Made by a program: the position numbers and the translations under genes
DNA from: Pseudoalteromonas flavipulchra NCIMB 2033 = ATCC BAA-314
GTDB lineage: Bacteria > Pseudomonadota > Gammaproteobacteria > Enterobacterales > Alteromonadaceae
Assembly (NCBI GenBank): GCA_000814665.1
Contig: JWIH01000005.1
Location: 1 to 64,000, forward strand
Length of the DNA: 64,000 nt
Reading direction: 5' to 3'
Notes under the pieces: model-generated
The model's input: the letters and a program-made list of their open reading frames with translations, nothing else
The model's database searches: none
What the model was told of the DNA's origin: nothing
Shown: in pieces, positions 41,923 through 52,376 of the stretch
Numbering within the stretch: position 1 is the first letter of the stretch
Layout of the letters: every line of letters starts with the position of its first letter

Positions 41923-44550
41923 ATGACACAAACAGCAGTATTTACCAATGTCGGTGAACGTACCAATGTAACGGGATCGGCAAAATTTAAGCGCTTAATT
42001 TTAGAAGAAGATTACGAAACCGCGCTGGATGTTGCCAGAGAGCAGGTTGAAAGCGGCGCGCAAGTGATTGATATCAATATGGATGAAGCCATGTTGGACT
42101 CAAAAGCTGCGATGGTGAAGTTTCTTAATCTGATAGCGTCAGAGCCGGATATTTCTAAAGTTCCCATCATGGTCGACTCGTCTAAATGGGAAGTTATTGA
42201 AGCGGGCCTGAAATGTATTCAAGGTAAAGCCATTGTAAACTCAATCTCCTTAAAAGAGGGTGAGGCACCATTTATCCACCAAGCCAAAATCATCAAGCGC
42301 TTTGGTGCTGCTGTGGTGGTGATGGCATTTGATGAAGTTGGTCAAGCGGAAACCGCAGAGCGAAAGTTTGAGATCTGTCAGCGTTCTTACAAAATCTTGG
42401 TTGACGAGCTTGGGTTTCCGCCAGAAGACATTATTTTTGACCCTAATATTTTTGCGGTCGCTACGGGTATCGAAGAGCATGATAACTACGCCGTAGAATT
42501 TATCGAGGGCACGCGCAGAATTAAACAAAACCTGCCGCACTGTAAAGTGTCAGGGGGCGTATCGAACGTTTCTTTCTCTTTTCGTGGTAACAACCCGGTG
42601 CGTGAAGCGATCCACTCTGTGTTTCTTTACCATGCGATTAAAGCGGGCATGGATATGGGGATCGTCAATGCGGGTCAGTTAGCCGTGTATGACGATATTC
42701 CAAAAGAGCTCCGTGATGCCGTTGAGGATGTGATCCTCAATACCGACGCCGGTGCTGGCGAGCGATTGGTTGAAATCGCGCCTAAGTACTCGGGCATGGC
42801 GCAAGCCGAAAAACAGGAAGATTTAGAGTGGCGTTCTTGGCCAGTTGAAAAACGCTTGGAGCACGCCTTAGTTAAAGGGATCACCGAGTTTATCGACGAG
42901 GATACCGAGGCCTGTCGCCAACAGTTTGATAAGCCAATTCAAGTGATTGAAGGGCCTCTGATGGATGGCATGAACGTGGTTGGCGACTTGTTTGGTGCGG
43001 GCAAAATGTTCCTGCCTCAAGTGGTGAAATCTGCTCGAGTGATGAAGCGCGCGGTTGCCTATCTTGACCCTTACATTGAGGCCGAAAAAGAAGAAGGCTC
43101 TAGTAACGGTAAAGTGATCATGGCCACGGTTAAGGGCGATGTACACGACATTGGTAAAAACATCGTGGGCGTGGTATTGCAATGTAATAACTACGAAGTT
43201 GTGGACTTGGGTGTGATGGTGCCGGCAGAGAAAATTCTGCAAACGGCCATTGACGAAAACGCTGATGTTATTGGTCTGTCTGGCCTTATTACGCCTTCCC
43301 TTGATGAAATGGTGCATGTTGCAAAAGAAATGACACGTCGTGGCTTTGATATTCCTCTACTCATTGGTGGTGCAACCACATCGAAAGCGCATACGGCGGT
43401 TAAAATTGAACCTCAGTACGACAAAGGTGTGATCTACGTCAATAACGCCAGTCGTGCGGTTGGTGTGGTATCTAGCCTGCTAAGTAAAACCCAAAAGCCA
43501 GAGTTTTTAGCAAAAACCGCAGACGAATACGTCAAAGTTCGAGAGCAGCAAGCGCGCAAAAAGCCACGTTCAAAACCGGTTACCTTGGCGCGTGCTCGCG
43601 ATAATGCGGTAAAACTTGATTGGCAAAGCTACACGCCACCGGTCCCAAGTAAATTAGGGATCACTGAATTTAAAGACGTGAGCATTAAAACACTACGCGA
43701 TTATATCGACTGGACGCCATTTTTTATGACCTGGTCATTGGCCGGTAAATATCCACGTATTCTACAAGACGAAGTGGTTGGTGAAGAGGCGCAAAAACTG
43801 TTTCATGATGCCAATGCCATGTTAGATCAGTTAGAAAAAGAGGGTACTTTGCAGCCACTGGGTGTGATTGGGTTGTTCCCTGCTAACCGCGTCGGTGATG
43901 ATATTGAAATTTATACCGATGAGTCGCGCAGCGAAGTCTTGGTTACGTCATGTCAGTTACGTCAGCAAACCGAAAAAGCCGACTTCCCTAACTATTGTTT
44001 GTCTGATTATGTTGCACCTAAAGGCACACCTGATTATTTCGGTGCATTTGCCGTCACTGGTGGTCTTGAAGAAGATGACTTAGCAGATGCATTTGATGCT
44101 AAGCAAGATGACTACAACAAGATCATGATTAAAGCGGTCGCAGATCGCTTAGCCGAGGCATTTGCTGAATACTTACATGAGCAAGTGCGTAAAGTGCACT
44201 GGGGATTTGCAGCGGATGAAGCGCTAAGTAACGAAGAACTTATCCGTGAAAACTATCAAGGGATCCGTCCAGCACCAGGCTATCCAGCGTGCCCTGAACA
44301 CACCGAGAAACAAAAAATTTGGCAGTTGTTAGATGTCGAAAACCGTATCGGTATGAAGCTGACTAGCTCATACGCCATGTGGCCGGGAGCAGCGGTGTCG
44401 GGTTGGTATTTCTCACATCCAGATTCTAAGTACTTTGCCGTTGCGAGTATTCAAAGAGACCAAGTAGAAGATTATGCAGCGCGTCAAGCGATGTCGCTAG
44501 AAGAAGCGGAGCGTTGGCTTGGTCCTAACTTAGGATATGAACCCGCATAA
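41923..44550 (+). CDS. metH: Methionine synthase, folate/cobalamin/activation modules (split MetH)
   Basis: An 875-residue protein covering the rest of MetH. It comprises the pterin-binding barrel (about 1-290, with [19 protein letters not shown]), the cobalamin cap (about 310-400), the B12 domain with lower-ligand His408 in the DVHDIGKN motif, and the S-adenosylmethionine activation domain (about 560-875) with GYPACPEH and [15 protein letters not shown]. It transfers methyl from methyltetrahydrofolate through cobalamin to homocysteine bound on the other chain. It is separated from the N-terminal ORF by TAG plus nine bases in the same frame; TAGGA serves both as stop and as Shine-Dalgarno 7 bases before the ATG. 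Confidence 0.92.
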   Translation: MTQTAVFTNVGERTNVTGSAKFKRLILEEDYETALDVAREQVESGAQVIDINMDEAMLDSKAAMVKFLNLIASEPDISKVPIMVDSSKWEVIEAGLKCIQGKAIVNSISLKEGEAPFIHQAKIIKRFGAAVVVMAFDEVGQAETAERKFEICQRSYKILVDELGFPPEDIIFDPNIFAVATGIEEHDNYAVEFIEGTRRIKQNLPHCKVSGGVSNVSFSFRGNNPVREAIHSVFLYHAIKAGMDMGIVNAGQLAVYDDIPKELRDAVEDVILNTDAGAGERLVEIAPKYSGMAQAEKQEDLEWRSWPVEKRLEHALVKGITEFIDEDTEACRQQFDKPIQVIEGPLMDGMNVVGDLFGAGKMFLPQVVKSARVMKRAVAYLDPYIEAEKEEGSSNGKVIMATVKGDVHDIGKNIVGVVLQCNNYEVVDLGVMVPAEKILQTAIDENADVIGLSGLITPSLDEMVHVAKEMTRRGFDIPLLIGGATTSKAHTAVKIEPQYDKGVIYVNNASRAVGVVSSLLSKTQKPEFLAKTADEYVKVREQQARKKPRSKPVTLARARDNAVKLDWQSYTPPVPSKLGITEFKDVSIKTLRDYIDWTPFFMTWSLAGKYPRILQDEVVGEEAQKLFHDANAMLDQLEKEGTLQPLGVIGLFPANRVGDDIEIYTDESRSEVLVTSCQLRQQTEKADFPNYCLSDYVAPKGTPDYFGAFAVTGGLEEDDLADAFDAKQDDYNKIMIKAVADRLAEAFAEYLHEQVRKVHWGFAADEALSNEELIRENYQGIRPAPGYPACPEHTEKQKIWQLLDVENRIGMKLTSSYAMWPGAAVSGWYFSHPDSKYFAVASIQRDQVEDYAARQAMSLEEAERWLGPNLGYEPA

Positions 44551-44587
44551 TAGCCGAATTGAAGCCTAGCTTAACTTAATTCAAGAC

Positions 44588-44854
44588 TAGGGCCTGTTGA
44601 CCTTTGCTGTTTGATTTTTGTTCTTCTGAGTATGTTTTGGTCGCGACGCTCGACTTGCCGCCTAGTAATCTAGGCAAAAGTTGAGCAACAATGAACAAAG
44701 CGCACTCAGGTGAACCCAAAGGGCAGCGCTTGATTGGCATTTCTACTTTGTTATCGCCTGACTCACATAGAGCAACTATGCTACGCAGGCTCTGCCTTGT
44801 ATAAATACCAATCAAACTGCTGCAAAAACAAACTTTAAAGATAAACAGGCCCTA
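44588..44854. repeat. MITE-like element with inverted termini
   Basis: A 267-base element bounded by perfect 11-bp inverted ends TAGGGCCTGTT (44588-44598) and AACAGGCCCTA (44844-44854). Similarity extends about 33 bases inward (for example CTTT and GTTTG blocks). It occupies most of the 475-base gap after metH. The long minus-strand ORF inside (44576-44815) starts and ends within the repeat region and is likely spurious. A solo copy of the terminal sequence occurs at 36145-36155. The rest of the gap to 45025 is AT-rich leader with no other feature. Confidence 0.65.
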
Positions 44855-45025
44855 AGGTAACCTAGGTTTTTTGTTGCCTTCACTTTGTGAGTTTTAACGG
44901 TTATTTGCGGGCTGATAAATTTCAAATCCAAATTCATTAGAATATGTTGTTTAGTGGTTAACAGAGCGCGCTAAATTCAAGTATACTGAATTGAATAACT
45001 GTTAATAATAAGGCTTTACTCAACA

Positions 45026-45910
45026 ATGAAGATGAAGTGGCTGTTTTCACTCCTTTTTATTTCCAATCTCTGTAGGGGGAGTAATCAGCTGGTTGTTGAT
45101 ATAATCAGTAGCGAAAATTTCAGTCAGCGTTATGAGCACTTTCTTGCTGGTCGTGACGTCTTAGACGTTGATTCTTTCTTTCCTACCACCAAAGGTTCTC
45201 ATATTGAAATCATCGAAATGGTACTATTACAGCAGGCTCTATTTCTTGGTGGTGAAACACGTAAAGTCGTATTTAATCCAAAACCTTCGGTGAATATTCT
45301 AGAGTTTTCTGATCTGATCGCTGGGGAAAGTTTAATCCTTGCTCGTAGTGTTTGGCATGAAAATATCGTGGACTATCGCGGCTCATTATTTATCTCAGAT
45401 CCGCTTGTTGAAGTTGGAGATTACGAAGCAGGACTTTACGTCACCAAGCGTAACGTCGCACTGCAGCAAACGCCGCTTTCACAGCTTCGGCAGTTGAATG
45501 TTGTTTCTAACCCGCAATGGGAAGTGGATTGGCGTGCCTTGATGAATACAGACTTACACATGGTGAGCTTTATTGGCCCGTGGGAAACCATGTTGGCAAT
45601 GGTAGAAAGCGATGTCGTTGACACTATGTTGATTAATTTTAGCGTGAGTGATTCTTTAACTCTAAATTTTGAAGGTAAAGAATATGTCCCAATCGAAAAT
45701 ATTAAGGTTGTCTTGCCAGACTCTCGGCATTTTGTCGTCAGTAAAAACCATCCTGAAGGCGTGCAAATATTTGCGGCACTCAATCGTGGGTTAAAAATAC
45801 TTAAACGACGAGGCGTGCTAAAACGGGCGTTGACAGAATCTGGTTTTATCAACAAAAAAGTGGCGAATTGGCAGGTGGCTAACGCTGAAATGCTGGTGGG
45901 GGGAGACTAA
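45026..45910 (+). CDS. Periplasmic solute-binding-like protein
   Basis: A 294-residue protein with a short signal sequence (about 1-19, FSLLFISNLCRGSN). It resembles family-3 extracellular solute-binding proteins, seen in MVLLQQALF, YRGSLFISDPL, a domain hinge around residues 120-160, and FAALNRGLKILKRRGVLKRALTESGF, the usual last helices. No ABC transporter genes lie near. Its stop overlaps the ATG of a TPR-GGDEF protein by one base (TAATG), so it probably acts as a ligand-sensing partner rather than in uptake. The ligand is unknown. The similarity is fairly weak. Confidence 0.65.
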   Translation: MKMKWLFSLLFISNLCRGSNQLVVDIISSENFSQRYEHFLAGRDVLDVDSFFPTTKGSHIEIIEMVLLQQALFLGGETRKVVFNPKPSVNILEFSDLIAGESLILARSVWHENIVDYRGSLFISDPLVEVGDYEAGLYVTKRNVALQQTPLSQLRQLNVVSNPQWEVDWRALMNTDLHMVSFIGPWETMLAMVESDVVDTMLINFSVSDSLTLNFEGKEYVPIENIKVVLPDSRHFVVSKNHPEGVQIFAALNRGLKILKRRGVLKRALTESGFINKKVANWQVANAEMLVGGD

Positions 45911-47778
45911 TGCAGCCAGCTGTGGTATCGCTTTGCATATTGGTAAGTGCGCTAATTACATTTTGTGGTTTTGCTTACGAATCTTCGGAACAAATACAGC
46001 GCAATTTAAATGCGCTACAAATGTCGGCTGAACAAGATTATGACTTGTCTTTATTACCGGACATCAGAGCGCTGCGAGAACAAGCGCGTGCGCAAGGTAA
46101 TAAGCCGCTGCAAATCAAAGCATTACTGTTAGAGGGTAGTATAGTTCAACACTTTGGTGAGTTTGAGGATGGTTTGGACTTGCACCAACAAGCATTGCAG
46201 TTGGCCGAAGCAGATAACAATACATTTTTAAAGGCAAACACCTATCTCGCCATCGCTCACCTTGATATTGACTTAGAGAGCTATGAGTTAGCACAGCGTT
46301 ATTTAGATAAAGCCTCATTGCTGGCTGAGCAAATTGATGATAATGCCCAGATAAAAGCCGATATCAGTTTATGGCAGTCGCGCTTGAATATGGATAAGGG
46401 CGCTTATCGTTTAGCGCTCAAGTCTTCTTTCGTACCAGAGATTTCAGGTATTCGGCAGGAGACACTCGCGCAGTTAAAGCTGACGCGTTCTTGGGCTCAT
46501 TTACAGCTCGGTGAATATTTACCAGCTAAACAAATTCTAGATGAGTTAGACAATGCAGGTTATTTGGTTCAAAACCAAAGAATGCGGATTATGGCAGCGG
46601 TGCAGCGTGCCAGAGTCGCTTTACAAAGTGGTGATTTTGCAGTTTCAATCGATTTAGCTCAGGCAGGGCTGAGAGATACACTTGGCACACGTTTTTTACT
46701 TTTTCAATCTCAGTTGCAATGGATACTGGCTTCAGCCTATGCCCAGCTTGGAGACTATCAGCAAGCGCATCGTTATTTAAAACGCTATGCCGTTACTGAG
46801 CAGTCACTGAATTTGCAAAAGCGTAATAACAAACTACTTAAGCTAGAAGCGCAATATTCTCTTGCGCAACAAAAGCAGGCACTTAATGAGCTTGAGCGAG
46901 ACAATGCCCAGCAGGCAAAGCAGATTATGGCGCATCAGCAACAGATAGAAAACGCAAGATTAAGTCAGCAGCGTTGGTTGTTGATAGCCTTGCTTGCATT
47001 TACTTTGTTGCTGGTTTTTTATTGGCGTTGGCAGAATCGTCGATACACTAAGCTGTTAGAAAGTCAGGTTGCGCAACGGACCGAGGAACTGGCGGAGCGA
47101 AACAAACGTTTGCAAACCCTCAGTTTCACCGATAGCTTAACCGGGCTGAGTAATCGACATCACTTTTTTAGCGTCATTGATGGCACCATTGAAGTATACA
47201 AACAAAGATGGCAAACACCTGAATTACAACAAAATACCGATCTGATTTTTGTGATTATTGATATCGATCACTTTAAAAATATCAATGATAGTTTTGGTCA
47301 TGCAGCAGGAGATATCGTGCTGCAAGATTTTGCTGAAATCCTTAAGCAATGCACACGTGAGTCAGATATTATAGTGCGCTGGGGTGGAGAAGAGTTTCTG
47401 CTGGTGATGCTGGATATGGACAGGGCGGCTGCGCACGAAGTGACAGAGCGGATCCGTCGCCAAGTGGAGAGCTATCCATTTGTGGTGAACGATCAATCTA
47501 TCAACTGTACTTGCTCAATCGGTTTTGCTCCATTTCCGTTTGATCCAACGCAACCAGATAAGCTTAGCTGGGAGCATGTGTTGGAGTTAGCCGACGGTGG
47601 TTTATATCTAGCGAAGGAATCTCATCGTAATGCTTGGGTTGGTGTCCACACTGGAGACGAGGAAGTGCAAAGTCCGGCAGAACACGTGGTGCAAAACCTA
47701 CGCTCATATTTACAAGCGGGCAAATTAAAAACGTGGTCAAATCTATCCGATCTTATTTATGCTTGTAATACCCGATAA
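45910..47778 (+). CDS. TPR-sensor diguanylate cyclase (GGDEF)
   Basis: A 622-residue protein. A signal or TM segment (about 1-18) is followed by a periplasmic TPR-like region (about 45-300), a coiled coil (about 305-350), a membrane helix (about 356-375, LLIALLAFTLLLVFYW) and a GGDEF domain (about 410-560) with LTGLSNRHHF and the active GGEEF at residues 492-496. The inhibitory RxxD site (RESD) lies five residues before it, so the enzyme should make cyclic di-GMP and be feedback-inhibited. About 45 residues follow the domain. It is translationally coupled to the solute-binding-like gene. Confidence 0.9.
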   Translation: MQPAVVSLCILVSALITFCGFAYESSEQIQRNLNALQMSAEQDYDLSLLPDIRALREQARAQGNKPLQIKALLLEGSIVQHFGEFEDGLDLHQQALQLAEADNNTFLKANTYLAIAHLDIDLESYELAQRYLDKASLLAEQIDDNAQIKADISLWQSRLNMDKGAYRLALKSSFVPEISGIRQETLAQLKLTRSWAHLQLGEYLPAKQILDELDNAGYLVQNQRMRIMAAVQRARVALQSGDFAVSIDLAQAGLRDTLGTRFLLFQSQLQWILASAYAQLGDYQQAHRYLKRYAVTEQSLNLQKRNNKLLKLEAQYSLAQQKQALNELERDNAQQAKQIMAHQQQIENARLSQQRWLLIALLAFTLLLVFYWRWQNRRYTKLLESQVAQRTEELAERNKRLQTLSFTDSLTGLSNRHHFFSVIDGTIEVYKQRWQTPELQQNTDLIFVIIDIDHFKNINDSFGHAAGDIVLQDFAEILKQCTRESDIIVRWGGEEFLLVMLDMDRAAAHEVTERIRRQVESYPFVVNDQSINCTCSIGFAPFPFDPTQPDKLSWEHVLELADGGLYLAKESHRNAWVGVHTGDEEVQSPAEHVVQNLRSYLQAGKLKTWSNLSDLIYACNTR

Positions 47779-47854
47779 GCGAATTCGGCTGTTTGGAGAC
47801 ATCCAGTTTAGGTGTATCATATTGAGCAAGATAGAATAATAAAGCGTTATAGTT

Positions 47855-50365
47855 TTGCTGCCGATTGAAGCCTTCATCCCCGAGATCATTTCCACTTTAA
47901 CCAATGATAACCGTCTGGTATTACAGGCCGAACCCGGCGCAGGTAAATCGACCTTAGTGCCGCTGCGTTTACTGCAAGCTGATATTTTTTCAGGTAAAAA
48001 AATAATTATGCTTGAGCCACGTCGTGTGGCGGCAAAATCTATTGCGACCTATTTAGCCAAACAGCTGGGAGAATCGGTCGGCGAGCGAGTAGGCTATCAA
48101 ATTCGAAACGAGCAACGTGTTTCATCCAACACCCGCTTGGAAATCGTCACCGAAGGCGTATTGACTCGCCGTCTTCAAGCGGATCCTGAACTCAGTGATG
48201 TTGCGCTTATTATCTTCGATGAATTCCATGAGCGTTCGATTCATGCGGATTTAGCTTTAATGCTGGCGTTTGAAGTGCAACAAGCATATCGCGACGACCT
48301 CAAATTGCTGGTGATGTCCGCCACCATAGACACTGAGCTATTATCGAATTATCTGGATGGCGCACCAAGGTTATCTTGCCCTGGTAAAACCTATCCTGTT
48401 GAAATTGAGTACGTCGGTAAAGCGAGTCGTTACTTGGCAGATCAGGTGTTAAGTGCGCTGCGCCATGCTTTCACTCTACAAAGCGATGGCGATGTATTGG
48501 TATTTCTCCCCGGGCAGGCTGATATTCAGCGCAGCATTCAGGCGTGCCAAGAGCTTGAACAAAGTAATATTGAGCTTCTGCCTTTGTACGGCGGATTACC
48601 CCTATCTGAACAAGAAAAGGTGCTGAGTAAAAGCGCTAGTGCATCAAGACGTGTTATTTTTGCGACCAATATTGCTGAGACCAGTTTGACTATAGCCGGG
48701 ATCACTATGGTTATAGATTCTGGCCTTGAAAAACGCTTAACCTATGACGTTAAAAGCGGTCTCTCGCGGCTCGATACGGTGATGATCTCAAAGGCATCAG
48801 CAACACAACGTGCAGGGCGTGCGGGTCGTTTACAAGCGGGCCATTGTTTACGTCTTTGGCGCGAAAGTGAGCATAATAATTTAAGTGACTTTCAGCCAGA
48901 AGAAATAACCACCACTGACCTTTCTGACTTGGCGTTAGAGCTAAGCGCGTGGGGAGTGACACAATACAAGGACGCGAATTGGCTAACACCGCCACCGATG
49001 CAACATTTTTCGGTGGCCTGTCAATTGAATCAGTCGCTTGGCTTGGTCGATGCACAGAATAAAGTGTTAACTGCTGGGCAACGTGCACTACAACTAGGTG
49101 TTTCACCTCGTCTTGCCAGCATGCTGCTGCGATGTGAGATGCCCATTGCGCAACAACTTGCTTGTTTTTTGGCGGCAATATTGAGCGAGCGCGATATTGT
49201 AGTACAAGCCAACACAAGCGATATATGTGAGCGAGTATTGGCGTTGATTGAGTTTGTGCAAGACCGTACCCGTGCCGCTAAAGCATATCGCTTACATAGA
49301 GCTGCCGTAGAGCAGGCCGTAAAATTGGCTAAATCATTTGCACACAAACTAGGAATTAGGCTCAAGAGTGAAGCAATCACCCTTGTAGATATTCAAACCT
49401 TAGTGCCTACTTTATTGCTCCATGCCTTTCCTGACAGAGCTGCACAAAAACGTCCTTTAGGGGACAACCGCTACTTGCTTGCGAATGGTCGGGGGGTGAC
49501 ATTACGTGACGGCGATCCGCTGCAAGGTCAGGCCTATTTGATTGTTTGTGATGTGGATGGCAAAAATAAGGATGGCTTGGTATTTCTGAGCTGCGCAATC
49601 GAAAAGGGCACATTACTTGAGCAACTGGCGCCATATTTGAGTGAGGTGGTGCAGTATCAACTGGATAGTAAAAAAGAGGCGATTCAGGGCCGGCAACAAG
49701 TTAAATATCATGCTCTGGTATTAAAAGAGCAAAACCTGAGTCAGATCCCCAAAGAAGCGTTTGCTCAATGTGTGAAGGATATTCTCACATCGGAAGGGCT
49801 TGGTTTGCTCAATTGGTCGGTAAAAAGTCACGCTTGGCTCGCTCGAGCTAAATGGTTAAGTGAGCACTTGAATACCTTCCCACAGATATCTGAGTCAAGT
49901 TTGATAGCGCAGCTTGATACTTGGTTATTGCCCTATTTGACGGGCGTAAACACTCTCAGACAACTGAAGCAACTGGATATTTTTAACCTGCTTCAAGCGA
50001 CACTCACTTGGGAGCAGCAACAGCAACTCGAGGCGCAAGCACCTGAGTTTTACACTACGCCAAGCGATAAGCGAGTCGCGATCCGCTACGATGAGCACCA
50101 AGGGCCAACCGTTTCTGTGGTGTTACAAGAAATGTTTGGTCAATTGACGTCGCCAACGCTCGCCAACGGTCAAGTCGCAGTGCGATTTGAGCTGTTATCT
50201 CCAGCGAAAAGGCCAATCCAAACCACCAGCGATTTAAGCAACTTTTGGCAAACTTCTTATTTTGAGGTGGCCAAAGAAATGCGTGGTCGATATCCGAGTC
50301 ACCGATGGCCAGATAAACCGCTCGAGGAAAAGCCTGGCCGCTCCATAAAACCGAGAGGAAAGTAG
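47855..50365 (+). CDS. hrpB: ATP-dependent RNA helicase HrpB
   Basis: An 836-residue DEAH-box helicase. Motifs are EPGAGKST (Walker A), IFDEFHERS (DEAH-like, here DEFH as in HrpB), MSATID, FATNIAETS and QRAGRAGR. The C-terminal HrpB-specific region ends FWQTSYFEVAKEMRGRYPSHRWPD. The start is a TTG at 47855: the frame closes at a TAA 15 bases upstream and there is no ATG, and the first residues LPIEAFIPEII align with the usual HrpB start. The ribosome binding site is weak. HrpB is a housekeeping gene of gammaproteobacteria whose exact RNA targets are poorly defined. Confidence 0.93.
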   Translation: MLPIEAFIPEIISTLTNDNRLVLQAEPGAGKSTLVPLRLLQADIFSGKKIIMLEPRRVAAKSIATYLAKQLGESVGERVGYQIRNEQRVSSNTRLEIVTEGVLTRRLQADPELSDVALIIFDEFHERSIHADLALMLAFEVQQAYRDDLKLLVMSATIDTELLSNYLDGAPRLSCPGKTYPVEIEYVGKASRYLADQVLSALRHAFTLQSDGDVLVFLPGQADIQRSIQACQELEQSNIELLPLYGGLPLSEQEKVLSKSASASRRVIFATNIAETSLTIAGITMVIDSGLEKRLTYDVKSGLSRLDTVMISKASATQRAGRAGRLQAGHCLRLWRESEHNNLSDFQPEEITTTDLSDLALELSAWGVTQYKDANWLTPPPMQHFSVACQLNQSLGLVDAQNKVLTAGQRALQLGVSPRLASMLLRCEMPIAQQLACFLAAILSERDIVVQANTSDICERVLALIEFVQDRTRAAKAYRLHRAAVEQAVKLAKSFAHKLGIRLKSEAITLVDIQTLVPTLLLHAFPDRAAQKRPLGDNRYLLANGRGVTLRDGDPLQGQAYLIVCDVDGKNKDGLVFLSCAIEKGTLLEQLAPYLSEVVQYQLDSKKEAIQGRQQVKYHALVLKEQNLSQIPKEAFAQCVKDILTSEGLGLLNWSVKSHAWLARAKWLSEHLNTFPQISESSLIAQLDTWLLPYLTGVNTLRQLKQLDIFNLLQATLTWEQQQQLEAQAPEFYTTPSDKRVAIRYDEHQGPTVSVVLQEMFGQLTSPTLANGQVAVRFELLSPAKRPIQTTSDLSNFWQTSYFEVAKEMRGRYPSHRWPDKPLEEKPGRSIKPRGK

Positions 50366-50441
50366 GCTGGTGGAGCAATAGGCTTGTAAAGAAGTCATAA
50401 TGGCTATAACGTGAACAGTCTAATGTAGAAAGGAGTGTGAA

Positions 50442-51239
50442 ATGCGGTCTATTACGGGGTTCATCTTATTGGGCTTAATTGTTGCTCAGCCAACTTATAG
50501 CGGTGAGTTTGAAGTGCTTTATCAATCTGACACAGCAAAAGTCGTTAGAGATAAAAGTTATGGCACAAACATTGGGATCTTTGCAACGAACAGGGGAGTG
50601 GTGATCATTGACCCCACAGTTGAAGATACAGATTTGCCAAAGCTCAATGATTTGATAAAGAATAGCTTTCAGACCGAGAAAAAATACCTGCTAAATACGC
50701 ATAGTCATTCAGATCACACCGGTGGTAATGCTTTTTTCCAACAACAAGGTTTTACACTTGTTGAGAGCCCACAAGGGTTAAAGGAGCTTGGGGTGATAAA
50801 GCATACTCAAGCAGTCTCACATACCGCCAATGACAACATTCTCTATCATCCCTCGAGCAATATTTTGTTCACCGGGGACATTTACACCACAAACTGGCAT
50901 CCAACATTTTATGCTGGGGGCTTAACGGGTTTTAATAAAGCAGTCGATTTGATTTTGTCGATTGGCGATCAAAATACGCTGATTGTGCCAGGTCATGGCA
51001 AACCCACATCGAAACGTGAACTCGAACAACATAGAATTCAAACATTCGCTTTGGTTGAGCGAGTGAAGATTTTGAATCAGGCGGGTAAGTCGGTTGAGCA
51101 AATAAAGAACGATGAAAAGATTAAGCGCTTATTATCACAGTTTAATCTTGAAGGGCGACAACCTTTTCTTCCAGAGCGGGCGCTTACCCGCTTCATTGAG
51201 CGCACTATTACCGTGCTAGAGCAAGCAAACAAAGCTTAA
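50442..51239 (+). CDS. Secreted metallo-beta-lactamase-fold hydrolase
   Basis: A 265-residue protein with a signal peptide (about 1-20, ending TYS). The metal site is HSHSDH (HxHxDH), followed by SHTAND, TGD and PGHG motifs, so both metal sites look complete. The architecture is that of the MBL-fold group that includes quinoprotein-relay proteins (SoxH/PqqB-like) and class B enzymes, but it is not obviously an antibiotic-hydrolysing lactamase. GAAAGGAG precedes the ATG. Next comes a coiled-coil membrane gene 27 bases downstream. The substrate is unknown. Confidence 0.82.
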   Translation: MRSITGFILLGLIVAQPTYSGEFEVLYQSDTAKVVRDKSYGTNIGIFATNRGVVIIDPTVEDTDLPKLNDLIKNSFQTEKKYLLNTHSHSDHTGGNAFFQQQGFTLVESPQGLKELGVIKHTQAVSHTANDNILYHPSSNILFTGDIYTTNWHPTFYAGGLTGFNKAVDLILSIGDQNTLIVPGHGKPTSKRELEQHRIQTFALVERVKILNQAGKSVEQIKNDEKIKRLLSQFNLEGRQPFLPERALTRFIERTITVLEQANKA

Positions 51240-51266
51240 TAAAACTGCTAAAAGGCTGAGGCTGAT

Positions 51267-52376
51267 ATGCAAGCAAAAAGTGGAAAAATAGCATTATATT
51301 TTCTGTTGGCCATCCTTGTGGTGATAAGTTGGCTGCCAGAGTTTAATACCGCCATGATGACCTTTATTGATGATGCGCTACTACAGTCTTCGCTTGTCTA
51401 TGCTTCAGCACGTACGGTAAATGGCGCTATTTCTTTGCTGCAATCTGCCGAGGTTGGGATTGGTGTTGCAAGCATTCAGCCTGCGCAGCTACTCGACCCT
51501 ATCAATGATTTAGCCGAATACATTTCTGATGTGATGCAACTAGCCATTGGCTCTCTGTTTATCCAACGTATTCTCTACACTATTTCCACCCATATATTAT
51601 TCAGTGTTGCTTTTACCGTCACCGTAATTGGATATTTCGTGTGCTGCTATCTAGGACTTTGGCAAACGGTAAGGACTAAAATATTAGCCACGATGCTACT
51701 GATCCGTTTTGTGGTTCCGTTTGTAATTCTATCGACGGGTCTCACTAGCCAACTGTTACTGGACCAAGAAATAAATAAACAAAGTGAAGTGGTGTCGAGC
51801 AGTGTTGACCTCTTTCAATCTCAAGCAACAAAGACCAGCACACAAAGTGCAAAAATAAAGGCTCAAATCGTCAGTCAAAAGCAAAGCCATAGTGAACAAA
51901 TAGCGTTATTGACTAAACAACAGATCCGTCTTCATGGTGAAGCGACTGAACTAAATGCTGAAATTACCGCGCTGGAACGTGATATTGAAGCGGCTCAAGC
52001 GAACCGAAGTTTATCCGAGTGGCTAACATTCACCAAAAGTGAAGAGGCTAAGCCACTGATTGAAAAGCAACAGCGATTGGCCAGCGATAAAACAAAACTC
52101 GACACTCAAATCGCGCTTATCAATAGAGAAAAAGATCAACATCAACACGCAATCGAAAAGCTCAATGAGCAGCTTCACGGTAGCAATGAGGGGACGCTAA
52201 GCCGAGCAATTAAAGCGGTTTCTAGTGGTATTAGCGATATGCTCGACGCTGCTGAGTCACTCTTTATCGACTTCTTAAACGTGGTATCGCTTTTGGTACT
52301 GAAGTTAGTATTGATGCCGCTGTTATTTTTCTATTTGGCGAGTAAAACCTTTAAAGCAATTTGGCGAATTAAATAG
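51267..52376 (+). CDS. Multi-pass membrane protein with coiled coil, unknown function
   Basis: A 369-residue protein. TM segments lie at about 9-25, 110-130 and 143-163, then a long coiled-coil region (about 175-305, rich in Lys, Glu, Gln; KQQIRLHGEATELNAEITALERDIE) and two further hydrophobic helices at the C-terminus (about 335-362). No family was recognised. It lies 27 bases after the MBL-fold gene on the same strand, so co-transcription is likely, and it ends 174 bases before the second efflux cassette. Mechanosensing or scaffold roles would fit such a layout, but there is no specific evidence. Confidence 0.65.
   Translation: MQAKSGKIALYFLLAILVVISWLPEFNTAMMTFIDDALLQSSLVYASARTVNGAISLLQSAEVGIGVASIQPAQLLDPINDLAEYISDVMQLAIGSLFIQRILYTISTHILFSVAFTVTVIGYFVCCYLGLWQTVRTKILATMLLIRFVVPFVILSTGLTSQLLLDQEINKQSEVVSSSVDLFQSQATKTSTQSAKIKAQIVSQKQSHSEQIALLTKQQIRLHGEATELNAEITALERDIEAAQANRSLSEWLTFTKSEEAKPLIEKQQRLASDKTKLDTQIALINREKDQHQHAIEKLNEQLHGSNEGTLSRAIKAVSSGISDMLDAAESLFIDFLNVVSLLVLKLVLMPLLFFYLASKTFKAIWRIK

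Noticed and set aside
44576..44815. 79-codon minus-strand ORF after metH
   Set aside because: It lies almost wholly inside the inverted-ended repeat at 44588-44854, has no ribosome binding site and is best explained as an accidental frame of the repeat.
50442..51239. Calling the MBL-fold protein an antibiotic-resistance beta-lactamase
   Set aside because: The metal motifs are common to the whole superfamily and nothing specific to antibiotic hydrolysis is visible.
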